A stretch of DNA of 64,000 bases from contig NZ_CP137552.1 in NCBI RefSeq assembly GCF_039691755.1, positions 3,162,001-3,226,000 on the forward strand, in the 5' to 3' direction. Source of the DNA: Halomonas sp. Bachu 37. Its GTDB lineage: Bacteria; Pseudomonadota; Gammaproteobacteria; Pseudomonadales; Halomonadaceae. Below the pieces are notes generated by a model that saw nothing but the letters and a program-made list of their open reading frames with translations, did not search any database and had not been told where the DNA came from. Position numbers and translations under genes: made by a program. This document shows, one piece after another, positions 7,720 through 17,053 of the stretch (positions are counted from its first letter, which is position 1; each line of letters starts with the position of its first letter).

Positions 7720-10668
7720 ATGAGCGATTTTTCCCCCGGCCAGCGCTGGATCAGCGACGGCGAGGCCGAGCTTGGGCTCGGCACCGTGCTTAATTGCGAC
7801 GCCCGCAGCGTCACTATTCTGTTCGGTGCCAGTCAGGAGACCCGCACCTACAGCAGCCGCCAGGCGCCCTTGACCCGCGTGGCGTTCGGTAGCGGCGACC
7901 GTGTTGTTTCCGCCGACGGCTGGCGAATCACGGTCGCTGACACCAATGAACGCGGCGGCTTGATCACCTATTTCGGTGAAGACGCCCACGGCACCCGGCG
8001 CGAGCTGCCGGAAGCCAAGCTCGCCGACACCATGCAGTTCGACCAGGCGCGCGATCGCCTGCTCACCGGCCAGGTCGACCGCAACGACTGGTTCGACCTG
8101 CGTTTTCGCACCCTGCACCATTACCAGCGTATCGAACAGCATTCCGCCCTGGGGCTCTCGGGACCGCGTATCGACCTGATACCGCATCAGCTGTATATCG
8201 CCGATGAGGTGTCCCGGCGTCACGCGCCGCGGGTGCTGCTTGCCGATGAAGTGGGCCTGGGCAAGACCATCGAGGCCGGCTTGATTCTGCATCGCCTGTT
8301 ACTGACCGGACGTATCGAGCGCGCCCTGATCCTGGCACCGGACAGCCTGACCCACCAGTGGCTGGTGGAGCTGCTGCGTCGCTTCTCCCTCGAAGTGAGC
8401 CTGCTCGACGAGAACCAGAGCCAGGCCCACGGCGGCCGCAATCCGTTCGAGTCCGCCCAGCTGGTGCTGGCCAGCCAGGATTGGCTGTTCGCCAATCCCC
8501 AGCGTTTCGAACAAGCCGAGAACAGCCAGTTCGACCTGCTGATCGTCGATGAAGCCCACCACCTCGCCTGGGCGGAAGACGCCCCGGGCACCGGTTATCA
8601 GTGTGTCGAGCGCCTGAGCCGGGAGATTCCCGGCATGCTGCTGCTTACCGCCACCCCCGAGCAGATGGGCCTGGAGAGCCATTTCGCCCGCCTTCGCCTG
8701 CTCGACCCCGAGCGTTACCACGATCTGGCGCGCTTCAAGGAGGAGGAGCGCCACTACGGCGAGGTAGCGGCGGCCATCGATGCCCTGGAGCAACTGCCGG
8801 GCGATGAGCAGGCCGAAGCCAGCGTGGCCCGAGTGATCGACGACCACGACAGCCAGGCACTGCTCGCCACACTCGCCAACCCGGAAGCCAGCAGCACTCA
8901 GCAAGAGGCCGCACGCAGCCAACTGAGCGAAGCGCTGCTCGATCGCCACGGTACCGGCCGGGTCATGTTCCGCAATAGCCGCCGCCACGTCGGCGGATTC
9001 CCTGAACGGCGTTTTCATCTCGCCCCGCTGGCGCTGCCCTCGGCGTATCGCCGGGTGGTACGTAAGCTGGAACGGGACGAGGATTACCTCGACGAGCTGT
9101 TGATCGAAACCGGAATGGATCATCCCGATGTACTGATCTATCTCGATGCCATGTACCGGGCGCTTTCCGACGATCCGCTCAATGCCGAGCCATGGTGGCA
9201 TATCGACCCCCGCATCAACTGGCTACTGGAGCGCCTGAGTGATGACGGCGAAGGCGGCTTCGCCGACGAGAAGGTACTGGTGATCGCCCACCAGCGGGAA
9301 ACCGCCGAGGGTATCGCCGAAGGGTTGCGGGTTCTGGGCGGCTATCACGCCCCGGTCTTCCATGAAGGCCTTTCGCTGCTCGAGCGCGACCGGGCCGCCG
9401 CCGCCTTCGCCGACGACGAGGATGGCTGTCAGGTACTGGTGTGTTCGGAGATCGGCTCGGAAGGGCGCAACTTTCAGTTCTGTCGCCACTTGGTGATGTT
9501 CGATCTGCCGCAGCACCCCGACCAGCTGGAACAGCGTATCGGGCGCCTGGACCGTATCGGCCAGAAGCACGCCATCGAGATTCACGCCCCCACCTTCGAA
9601 GGCAGCCCCGGCGAGCGCCTGTTACGCTGGTATCATGAAGGCATGGATGCGTTCAGCGCCCCTCACGGGGTGGGCAGCGACCTGTTCGATGCCTTCGGCG
9701 ACGCCCTGGCAGACGCCCTGCTCGATGACGAGAGCCTCGACGAACTCGTCGCCGAAACGCGGGAAATGTTCACCGCCAAGCTGGCCGAACAGGATGCCGG
9801 GCGCAACCGCCTGCTGGAGCTCAACGCCTGCCGGCCGGCGCGAGCCGAAACCGTCATCGCCGCCATCGGCGAACTGGACGCCGACCCGGCCCTGCCCCGC
9901 TACGTGGAACGCGCGCTGGATATCTTCGGCGTAGACAGCCAGGAACTGGGCGGCGGTATTACCCATCTGCAGCCCAGCCCGCACATGCTCGATGGCCTGC
10001 CCGGTCTGGTCAAGGGCGAAGAGGGCTTCTCGGCCACCTTCGACCGGGCTCGCGCCCTGGCCCGGGACGATGTGCAGCGGCTCTCCTGGGAACACCCGCT
10101 GATCCGCGAAATGATGGGCCGTATCCTCGACGGCACCATGGGCAATACCGCCTTGGCCCTGTTGCGCCACCCGGCGATTGGCGGCGGGCGGCTGATGGCG
10201 GAGCTGGTATTTCGCACCCACTGTCCGGCGCCGAAATCGCTGCATCTCAACCGCTTCCTGCCTCCCACGGCAATACGCGTGCTGCTGGACGAGTCCGGCG
10301 CCACCCTGACCGACAAGATCTCCTTCACCGGGCTCTCCAAGAACCTGCAGAAGGTGAACAAGTCGCTGGCGCGGGACCTGATCAAGAGCCGTCACGACCA
10401 ACTGCGTCAACTGCTGATTCAGGGGGAAAGCGAAGCCGAGCGCGAGCTGCCCAGTATCGTCGAAGCCGCCGAAACGCGCATGCGTACGACACTCGATGGC
10501 GAACTGGCCAGGCTCAAGGCATTGGCGGAGCATAACCCCGCCGTACGTGATACGGAACTCGATGCCCTCAGACAAGAGCGCTTAGCGCTCAGCGAGGCTA
10601 TCGAGGGAACGCGCCTACGCCTGGATTCGGTGCGGGTGATCATTACCGTAGACAGCGAAGAGCGTTAG
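7720..10668 (+). CDS. rapA: RNA polymerase-associated ATPase RapA (HepA)
   Basis: RapA is a Swi2/Snf2 ATPase that binds RNA polymerase and helps recycle it after termination. This protein has 982 residues, close to the usual ~970. It has Tudor-like N-terminal domains, Walker A in ADEVGLGKTIEAGLIL near residue 176-190, DEAHH near residue 275, and late helicase motifs including CSEIGSEGRNFQFC and QRIGRLDRIGQ. The long C-terminal region matches the RapA-specific part. The ATG lies 12 bases after CATCCTCCGAGG. It appears monocistronic; a convergent yfcH gene ends 31 bases downstream. Confidence 0.95.
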   Translation: MSDFSPGQRWISDGEAELGLGTVLNCDARSVTILFGASQETRTYSSRQAPLTRVAFGSGDRVVSADGWRITVADTNERGGLITYFGEDAHGTRRELPEAKLADTMQFDQARDRLLTGQVDRNDWFDLRFRTLHHYQRIEQHSALGLSGPRIDLIPHQLYIADEVSRRHAPRVLLADEVGLGKTIEAGLILHRLLLTGRIERALILAPDSLTHQWLVELLRRFSLEVSLLDENQSQAHGGRNPFESAQLVLASQDWLFANPQRFEQAENSQFDLLIVDEAHHLAWAEDAPGTGYQCVERLSREIPGMLLLTATPEQMGLESHFARLRLLDPERYHDLARFKEEERHYGEVAAAIDALEQLPGDEQAEASVARVIDDHDSQALLATLANPEASSTQQEAARSQLSEALLDRHGTGRVMFRNSRRHVGGFPERRFHLAPLALPSAYRRVVRKLERDEDYLDELLIETGMDHPDVLIYLDAMYRALSDDPLNAEPWWHIDPRINWLLERLSDDGEGGFADEKVLVIAHQRETAEGIAEGLRVLGGYHAPVFHEGLSLLERDRAAAAFADDEDGCQVLVCSEIGSEGRNFQFCRHLVMFDLPQHPDQLEQRIGRLDRIGQKHAIEIHAPTFEGSPGERLLRWYHEGMDAFSAPHGVGSDLFDAFGDALADALLDDESLDELVAETREMFTAKLAEQDAGRNRLLELNACRPARAETVIAAIGELDADPALPRYVERALDIFGVDSQELGGGITHLQPSPHMLDGLPGLVKGEEGFSATFDRARALARDDVQRLSWEHPLIREMMGRILDGTMGNTALALLRHPAIGGGRLMAELVFRTHCPAPKSLHLNRFLPPTAIRVLLDESGATLTDKISFTGLSKNLQKVNKSLARDLIKSRHDQLRQLLIQGESEAERELPSIVEAAETRMRTTLDGELARLKALAEHNPAVRDTELDALRQERLALSEAIEGTRLRLDSVRVIITVDSEER

Positions 10669-10699
10669 GAACTCGCTATTGCCTCTCTCCTGCGTCCCT

Positions 10700-11605
10700 C
10701 TATTCCCGCAGGATTTGCGCCAACGCCTGGTCCAGGGTGGGGTAGTCGAAGCTGAACCCTTCCTGCTCCAGGCGCCGCGGGTACATGGCGGCGCCGGTCA
10801 GCAACAGCCGTGACATCTCACCCAGCGCCGTTTCCAGCACGAAAGCCGGCACCTGGAATAATGCCGGGCGTTTGAGCTGATGCGACAACGTCCGGGTGAA
10901 TTCCTCGTTGCGTACCGGGTGAGGCGCACCGGCGTTGAAGACTCCCTCCAGATCGCTGCGTTCGAGCAGAAAATGCACGGCGCGCACCAGATCGTGGCGA
11001 TGAATCCACGGCATATACTGCTTGCCATCCCCCAGCTTGCCGCCCAGGCCCAGCTTGAAGGGTGTCAGCATTTTCTGCAGCATGCCGCCACCGCTGTCGA
11101 GAACCAGGCCGAGACGCAGGATCACCAGACGAACTCCATACGGCCGGACCTCCTCGGCGGCACCTTCCCAGCGCTGGCAAAGCCGGTGGGCAAACTCATC
11201 GTGCGGCGGGGTTTCCTCGGTTACCTCGTTGTCCCCCTGGGCACCGTAGTAACCCATGGCCGAGGCGGAAATCATCACTTGGGGAGCCCGGCCCTGCTCA
11301 TGCAGATGACCGCACAAGGCCACCAGGTCATGGGTGATCGCCACCCGCGACTCGATCAAGCGGGCCTTCTGTTCTTCGCTCCAGCGTTTGGCGACAATCG
11401 GCTCGCCCGCCAGGTTGACGATCGCCTCGGGCGCGGCGTCGGTAAACGCCAGCACATCCTCGCGGATATCGCACTCCGGCGGTAGTTGCTGCTGCGCCTT
11501 TTCGGGAGAGCGCGATACCACCATGACCCGATGCCCCGCTTCAACCAGGCTTCGGCATAGATACCTGCCGACGAACCCGCTTCCTCCCGTGATCAATATG
11601 CGCAT
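10700..11605 (-). CDS. yfcH: TIGR01777-type NAD(P)-dependent epimerase-like protein
   Basis: This is a 301-residue short-chain dehydrogenase/epimerase-fold protein with an N-terminal GGSGFVGRYLCRSL nucleotide-binding loop and the central SASAMGYYG segment characteristic of the YfcH/TIGR01777 family. Its true substrate is not established for the family. Homologues often sit beside photolyase and LitR-type genes (from memory), and here photolyase is 1.8 kb away on the other strand. A TATAAT and TTGTrYA repeats lie upstream at 11755-11774, so light control is a reasonable inference. Confidence 0.85.
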   Translation of the reverse strand: MRILITGGSGFVGRYLCRSLVEAGHRVMVVSRSPEKAQQQLPPECDIREDVLAFTDAAPEAIVNLAGEPIVAKRWSEEQKARLIESRVAITHDLVALCGHLHEQGRAPQVMISASAMGYYGAQGDNEVTEETPPHDEFAHRLCQRWEGAAEEVRPYGVRLVILRLGLVLDSGGGMLQKMLTPFKLGLGGKLGDGKQYMPWIHRHDLVRAVHFLLERSDLEGVFNAGAPHPVRNEEFTRTLSHQLKRPALFQVPAFVLETALGEMSRLLLTGAAMYPRRLEQEGFSFDYPTLDQALAQILRE

Positions 11606-11754
11606 TTCGCTCTCCTTGAGATAAATCGAGCGCCGGAAAATGTTCCGGTCTTATCGTTTTTCTTCGCCATCCCTCACCCGCCAGTACGTGGCTAGAACGG
11701 AGAACCGGTGCCAAGTGGAACCGGTGGCCGACTGATGTCAATCCGAGCTTAAAT

Positions 11755-11774
11755 ATTATACAAAAATTGCACAA
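11755..11774 (-). promoter_or_regulatory. Candidate yfcH promoter with LitR-like repeats
   Basis: On the minus strand a TATAAT (-10, 11755-11760) overlaps TTGTATA (11757-11763). A second repeat, TTGTGCA (11768-11774), lies exactly 11 bases upstream. CarH/LitR-type MerR regulators are known to bind 11-bp spaced repeats containing TGTA-like cores. The rest of 11606-11971 holds no gene that I can support. Confidence 0.4.
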
Positions 11775-11971
11775 AGCTGCTAGACTAGTAGAACTTCTCT
11801 ATCCGGTAGTGCGGGCTTGCGTCTGCCATAAAGAAACGCCTAAAGGGCGGTACTGTTTTTAGGACTACCTCAAGGACTACGCCATTCTCGAGAGGTTCCT
11901 GACGTAATACCACGTCCATATTGGCTACCCTTCATTAGAGACTCTTTCAGTATTTCGGCAAGGAGAAGCCC

Positions 11972-12358
11972 ATGGCTTACCATCTGATTCTTCTGGCGCA
12001 CGGCTCAAGCGACCCCCAGTGGCGCGAGCCTTTCGAGACTTTCCATCGGACGCTGCGCCAGCGTCTGGCAACGCCGGTTCACCTGGCCTACATGGAGCTG
12101 AGCGAGCCGTCGCTGGAGTCGACCGTGGCCGGACTCGCCGACGAGGGAGCGGCCGAGCTTGAAGTGCTGCCGCTGTTCTTCGCCGCCGGCCGTCACTTGC
12201 GCAAGGATGTGCCCGCGCAGATAGACGCCTTGAGACACAAGCATCCGCATGTCTCCCTCACCCTACTCCCCCCGGTGGGTGAACATCCGGCGTTCGTCGA
12301 TGCCCTGGCGACGGTCATTGCGGAACAGGCGGGCGAGAGCTCTCACTTGGGGGGATGA
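11972..12358 (+). CDS. cbiX: Small CbiX-type sirohydrochlorin cobaltochelatase/ferrochelatase
   Basis: This 128-residue protein matches the short (CbiX-S) class II chelatases, which insert cobalt, nickel or iron into sirohydrochlorin as homodimers. The first metal-site His is in LLAHGSSDPQW (residue 10) and the second in FFAAGRHLRKDVP. Its length fits the single-domain form. AAGGAGAAG lies 5 bases before the ATG. The neighbouring regulator has a B12-binding-like fold, but no cobalamin riboswitch box is visible upstream and no other B12 genes are in the window. Metal specificity cannot be told from sequence. Confidence 0.85.
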   Translation: MAYHLILLAHGSSDPQWREPFETFHRTLRQRLATPVHLAYMELSEPSLESTVAGLADEGAAELEVLPLFFAAGRHLRKDVPAQIDALRHKHPHVSLTLLPPVGEHPAFVDALATVIAEQAGESSHLGG

Positions 12359-12382
12359 GGGTTGTTGCTGCACTCGGCAGGA

Positions 12383-12413
12383 TGTACAAAGCCATGTTGT
12401 ACAACACTATAAT
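12383..12413 (+). promoter_or_regulatory. litR-phr promoter with a perfect operator dyad
   Basis: A perfect dyad TGTACAA-N7-TTGTACA occupies 12383-12403, just upstream of a consensus -10 TATAAT (12408-12413). The dyad covers the expected -35 region (12385-12390), so a protein bound here would block or distort the promoter. The MerR-type gene it would control starts at 12486. TGTACA-containing dyads are known targets of LitR-type light regulators. Confidence 0.65.
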
Positions 12414-12485
12414 ACGTACTCGTTGGGCGTATGAGTTTCGCCCACCCTCCGTCCAACCACAGCCAACCAAGAGGCATCGGCGCTC

Positions 12486-13403
12486 ATGAGCCCCAAGGCG
12501 ACCCACCCACCCGACACACCGCTCTATCCCATTCGGGAGGTTTCTCGCTTGACGGGGGTGAACTCGGTCACCCTGCGTGCCTGGGAGCGCCGCTACGGCT
12601 TGATTCGCCCCCAGCGTACACCCAAGGGACATCGCCTCTATGCCCATGACGATATCCAGCGTATCGAGCACATTCTGCAATGGCTCAACCGCGGGATATC
12701 GGTCAGCCAGGTGGGCGACCTGCTGGACCAGCCGGAAAGCGTGGAAGTCCCCACGCAGAGCTCCAGCGACTGGCCGAGCCAACGCCAGCAGTTGCAGGTG
12801 TTGATCGAAACGCTGGATATGGCCAGGCTGGAAGCGTTCTACCATCAAAGCCTTGCTCTGTATCCGTTAGGCACCAGTATCACTGAATTATGGCAGCCGG
12901 TAATCGAGGCCCTCGAGGCTAATTGGGCCGTCCAGCCGGATCTCGTCCAGCGGCGCCTGCTCGAGACTTTCTTGCGCAGCCAGGTGGGGATACGGCTGCA
13001 TTTCGCCAATCAGGCCACTCGTGGCCCCCTGGTCTTGATCAGCGCCATGCCCGACGACCCCGGCCCCTTGTGGGTACTGATGGTGGCCTTGATGGCCAGC
13101 GAGCAGGGATACCGGGTGCAACTGCTGGATACCCCGCTCCCCCTGGAGGAACTGACGCTGGCGGCGGAACGACTGCACCCCGCGGTGGTGCTTCTGGTCA
13201 GCGGTCAGGCGGAAAGCCGCGACTTCATTGCTCATCGGCTCCCCCAGGCAACCCAAGCAATAGGCGTTCCGCTGGGAGTCTGCGGCCCTGTCGCCCGCTT
13301 GCGCGCCGACGAATTGAAACACTCACCGGTGCATGTGCTGGGCGATGACCTGCCACAAGCCATTGCCCGATTGCGCTCCCTGCTTCGCGAAACCGGCACC
13401 TGA
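12486..13403 (+). CDS. litR: MerR-family LitR/CarH-like regulator without the B12-ligand histidine
   Basis: This 305-residue regulator has a MerR winged helix at residues ~15-80 (IREVSRLTGVNSVTLRAWER, RRYGLIRPQRTPKGHRLY). A C-terminal domain has the helical-cap plus Rossmann layout of cobalamin-binding CarH/LitR proteins. In CarH the base-off His lies in a GExHELG motif; the aligned region here reads MPDDPGPLWVLM with no His, so adenosylcobalamin binding is unlikely. This resembles the class of LitR proteins that act without bound B12 and use other photosensors. The photolyase gene follows 11 bases later and is a likely target. It probably autoregulates through the dyad at 12383. Confidence 0.78.
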   Translation: MSPKATHPPDTPLYPIREVSRLTGVNSVTLRAWERRYGLIRPQRTPKGHRLYAHDDIQRIEHILQWLNRGISVSQVGDLLDQPESVEVPTQSSSDWPSQRQQLQVLIETLDMARLEAFYHQSLALYPLGTSITELWQPVIEALEANWAVQPDLVQRRLLETFLRSQVGIRLHFANQATRGPLVLISAMPDDPGPLWVLMVALMASEQGYRVQLLDTPLPLEELTLAAERLHPAVVLLVSGQAESRDFIAHRLPQATQAIGVPLGVCGPVARLRADELKHSPVHVLGDDLPQAIARLRSLLRETGT

Positions 13404-13414
13404 CAGGAGACTGC

Positions 13415-14821
13415 ATGGCACGACAACTGGTCTGGTTTCGTAGTGACCTGCGTATCCACGACAACTCGGCCCTGGCAGCGGCTGCCGCCAAGGGACCCGT
13501 AGTGGCGGTGTTTTTGCACAGCCCCGAGCAATGGCGAGCCCATGGGCACGGTCCCAACAAACTGGACTTCTGGGCGCGAGGCGTCAGCGCTCTGAAGCAA
13601 TCGCTGGAAGGCTTGAATATTCCCCTGTTGTACTGCGATATCGATACCTACGACCAGGCCCCACGGGTATTGCTGGAAATCGCCCGGCGGCATTCCATCG
13701 AGCGACTGCACTTCAATCGCGAATATCCTCTCAATGAAGCCCGCCGCGACCAGGCCGTCATCGACGCCTTCGAGCAGGCGGGTCTCGCGGTCGATGGGTA
13801 TCACGACAGTGTGGCGTTTGCTCCCGGCAGCTTGCGTACCGGCAAGGGCAGTTTCTATACGGTCTTCACCCCTTTCGCCAAGGCCTGGCACAAGCAGCTC
13901 GGCGACGGCCAGCTTGAGCTGCGCGACCCACCGCCCCCGCAGGCTCGACTGCCGCTGGCAAGCGACCCGCTTCCCGCCGTCTCGCCCCAACAAGAAATCG
14001 CCGTGGCGATCGATTCATGGCCGGCGGGAGAGGATGCCGCCGCCGATCGCCTGGCACGTTTTCTGCGCTTTCGGGCTCGCCATTACCGGACCCAGCGAGA
14101 CTTTCCGGCATTGCACGGCACCAGCGAACTCTCGCCCTACCTGGCCCTGGGAATGCTTTCCCATCGGCAGTGCCTGCAGGCGGTACTGAGCGAGAACGGC
14201 GGCACACTCGCCGAAGGCGATGCCGGGTTGGTCGCCTGGGTCAACGAGCTGGTATGGCGTGAATTCTATCAGCACATCGTCGTCGGCTTTCCCCGAGTAT
14301 GCCGTTACCAGCCGTTTCAGGAGCATACCGGGGCCTTGCCCTGGCGCGACGATGAAGCCGGCTTCAAGGCGTGGTGCGAGGGACGCACCGGCTATCCGCT
14401 GGTGGATGCGGGCATGCGTCAGCTGGTGGCGACGGGCTGGATGCACAATCGCCTGCGCATGGTCACCGCAATGTTTCTTTCCAAGCACCTGTTGATCGAC
14501 TGGCGCCGGGGAGAGGCGTTTTTCCTGCACCACCAGGTCGACGGAGAGTTCGCCGCCAATAACGGTGGCTGGCAATGGGCGGCCTCCACCGGTACCGATG
14601 CCGCGCCCTACTTTCGTATCTTCAACCCGACGACACAGTCGACGCGCTTCGATGGTGATGGAGAGTTCATCGCCCGCTGGGTTCCGGAACTTGCGCACCT
14701 GCCGTCCAAGGCCCGCCATGCACCGACGGCCGAGCAGCGCGGCGACGCCTATCCGGCGCCGATCGTCGATCACAAGGCGGCTCGCCTGCGCGCTTTGGAA
14801 GCCTTCAAGTCACTCGATTGA
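13415..14821 (+). CDS. phrB: Class I CPD deoxyribodipyrimidine photolyase
   Basis: Photolyase repairs UV-induced cyclobutane pyrimidine dimers using blue light, FADH- and an antenna pigment. The 468-residue protein has the N-terminal antenna domain (LVWFRSDLRIHDNSAL) and the C-terminal FAD domain. Its conserved segments are GTSELSPYLALGMLS, WVNELVWREFYQHI, DAGMRQLVATGWMHNR and NNGGWQWAASTGTDAAPYF. All the core motifs expected for an active enzyme are present. It is translated from ATG 13415, 11 bases after the LitR-type gene in an apparent two-gene operon. Confidence 0.95.
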   Translation: MARQLVWFRSDLRIHDNSALAAAAAKGPVVAVFLHSPEQWRAHGHGPNKLDFWARGVSALKQSLEGLNIPLLYCDIDTYDQAPRVLLEIARRHSIERLHFNREYPLNEARRDQAVIDAFEQAGLAVDGYHDSVAFAPGSLRTGKGSFYTVFTPFAKAWHKQLGDGQLELRDPPPPQARLPLASDPLPAVSPQQEIAVAIDSWPAGEDAAADRLARFLRFRARHYRTQRDFPALHGTSELSPYLALGMLSHRQCLQAVLSENGGTLAEGDAGLVAWVNELVWREFYQHIVVGFPRVCRYQPFQEHTGALPWRDDEAGFKAWCEGRTGYPLVDAGMRQLVATGWMHNRLRMVTAMFLSKHLLIDWRRGEAFFLHHQVDGEFAANNGGWQWAASTGTDAAPYFRIFNPTTQSTRFDGDGEFIARWVPELAHLPSKARHAPTAEQRGDAYPAPIVDHKAARLRALEAFKSLD

Positions 14822-14874
14822 ACGGTGCGTGGTAAACCCGATGCCACCAGGCAAGCATTGTCGTCGCCATTCGC

Positions 14875-16791
14875 CTAGGCAATGTTCTCGAGCACGCTCT
14901 GCTGAGATCCCTTCCCCATCCAGCGCTTCTCAAGCTCATCGGCGGGTAGAGGACGGGCAAACAGGAAGCCCTGCACCATGGTGCACCCCACCTGGGCGAG
15001 GAACTTTCGCTGCTCCTGGGTTTCCACTCCTTCGGCGATGACTTGCAGGCCCATGCCCTCCGCCATGGCCAATACTGCCGTGACGATGGCGGCATCGGCC
15101 CGATCGTCGGGCAGGGCGCGAATGAAGGCGCGATCCAGCTTGATCTTGTCCACCGCCAGGCGTTTGAGATAACCCAGCGAGGAGTACCCGGTGCCGAAAT
15201 CATCGATGGCGATGGGGTGACCCTGGGCCCGCAGCGCTTCGAGCCGCGGTTCCATGTCGCCGGCTCGCTCATCCAGAAGCACGGACTCGGTGAGCTCAAG
15301 CCCTATCTGTTCCGGCTTCAGGCGATAGCGTTTCAAGCAGCCTGACAACTTGGACTCCAGATCGCCCTGGAACAACTGCAGAGCGGAGATGTTGACCCAG
15401 ATCGTCACCTCGGGCATGCCGCTGTTCAACCAGTGGGCCTGCTGGGCACAGGCTTTTTCGATCACCCACCCGCCAAGTTCCGCCATCACGCCGTGACGTT
15501 CGGCCAAGGGAATGAAGTCTCCCGGCGAGATCATGCCGTCGCGGGGATGACGCCAACGCAGCAAGGCTTCCATTCCCATCAGCTCGCCGCTTTGCGGATG
15601 ATGCTGAGTCTGATAATGCAGTTCGAGCTGATCCCCAGCGACCAGGGCTTCGCGCAGATCGCTTAGCAGTGCAAGTTGCGGGTTATCCTGTTTATCCAGG
15701 GCGGGACGAAAGCGCAGGCTATGGTTACGGCCTTGCCGCTTGGCGCTGTAGAGCGCCGACTCCAGGCGCTGGAACAGCACACCCGAGTCACGTCCATCCT
15801 CGGGAGCCCGACAGCTGCCGATGGTCAATCCCAGGCGCAACGGCTGGCCTTCGATGTCGAATGGTGTGCTCAGGTGTTCGCGCAGTCCCGCGACCCACTC
15901 GTCATGGTCATCGTAGGTGGTGGTACGTATCACCATGAACTCATCGCCACCCAGCCGGCCGACGACCCCGCCAGCCACATAGCCGGCCAGACGATGACCG
16001 AATCGCGCCAAGAGCCGATCCCCTTGCTCCAGTCCCAGGCTATCGTTGATGGACTTGAGACCGTCGATATCGATCAATGCCATGTCCAGGCTTTCTCCCG
16101 CCCGAAAATGGCGCAAGCGCGATGCCAGCAAGTCATGCAGGCGACGCCGGTTGGGCAAGCCGGTCAAGGGGTCTTCGTAACCGATGCGGCGCAGGTCACG
16201 CTCACGCGCCTTCTGTGCGGAAATATCGGCAAACAAACTGATGAAGTGGGTGATTCGGCCTTTCCTGTCGGTAATGGCGCGCACCTTCAACCATTCGGGA
16301 TATTCATCGCCATGCTTGCGCCGATTCCACATTTCCCCCTCCCAGCGTCCGGTTGCCTTCAGGGAGCTCCAGTACTGCTGGAAGAATCTCTTGTCGTGAC
16401 GCGCGGCTGCCAGGGTTTCCATGTTGCGGCCCTCCATCTCGACGGCGTCATAGCCGGTGATTTCGGTGAACGCCGGGTTTACCGAAATCACGCGATGCTG
16501 GGCGTCGCTGATTACGATCGCATCGCTGGCCAGCGCCACGGCATCCTGAGTCAGACGTAACCTCAGGCGCTGCTGACGCAGCTGTAACCAGAGGTCACCG
16601 CCACCTACAACCACCAGAGCGGCGGCGACCATACGCAGCATGATATCAGGCGACCAGATGCATGCCGGCAAGGCGATCAACCCCAGCCAGACGGTCGGAC
16701 GATTCAATGAAATTGTGGGCCACATCAGGGTCGATTCATTCCATGACAAAAAATAAACAGTTGGTTTCGCCGTCGCCTGGCGTGAAAACAA
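14875..16791 (-). CDS. Membrane PAS-GGDEF-EAL cyclic-di-GMP signalling protein
   Basis: This 638-residue protein has one or two N-terminal hydrophobic segments (residues ~30-72), a PAS domain (~80-205), a GGDEF domain with an intact GRLGGDEFMV active loop near residue 300, and an EAL domain. The EAL domain keeps MEALLRWRHP, the ELTES motif, DDFGTGYSSLGYLK and VIAEGVET, so both cyclase and phosphodiesterase activity are possible. It would set cyclic-di-GMP levels in response to an unknown PAS ligand. An internal ATG at 16725 is an alternative start. It is convergent with phrB and separated by about 260 bp from fabA. Confidence 0.9.
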   Translation of the reverse strand: MFSRQATAKPTVYFLSWNESTLMWPTISLNRPTVWLGLIALPACIWSPDIMLRMVAAALVVVGGGDLWLQLRQQRLRLRLTQDAVALASDAIVISDAQHRVISVNPAFTEITGYDAVEMEGRNMETLAAARHDKRFFQQYWSSLKATGRWEGEMWNRRKHGDEYPEWLKVRAITDRKGRITHFISLFADISAQKARERDLRRIGYEDPLTGLPNRRRLHDLLASRLRHFRAGESLDMALIDIDGLKSINDSLGLEQGDRLLARFGHRLAGYVAGGVVGRLGGDEFMVIRTTTYDDHDEWVAGLREHLSTPFDIEGQPLRLGLTIGSCRAPEDGRDSGVLFQRLESALYSAKRQGRNHSLRFRPALDKQDNPQLALLSDLREALVAGDQLELHYQTQHHPQSGELMGMEALLRWRHPRDGMISPGDFIPLAERHGVMAELGGWVIEKACAQQAHWLNSGMPEVTIWVNISALQLFQGDLESKLSGCLKRYRLKPEQIGLELTESVLLDERAGDMEPRLEALRAQGHPIAIDDFGTGYSSLGYLKRLAVDKIKLDRAFIRALPDDRADAAIVTAVLAMAEGMGLQVIAEGVETQEQRKFLAQVGCTMVQGFLFARPLPADELEKRWMGKGSQQSVLENIA

Positions 16792-17053
16792 TCGCTAACG
16801 AAGATGAAACGTCCATATAACATCGATTATGCTGTCAGGCGTCAGATTATAAAACTTATCAGTGCCATAATGTCTTATCGACCAGAACACCATGATCTGT
16901 AGCCTTGTTAAGGTTAAATAGGCTGTTCACGTGCAATCCCCGGTTACGGGAAGTAGACTAGGCTTGGCCTCGCGGGCCGTGCCTAGGGCGCTCCGCCCGG
17001 GCAGCAGCGTGTCGCGCGCGGCACACAACAATCTCGACTCTCGGAACGATTCA

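Noticed and set aside
11606..11971. Possible cobalamin riboswitch before cbiX
   Set aside because: No B12-box-like conserved core could be found, and the leader shows no strong stem set; only a normal ribosome site is evident.
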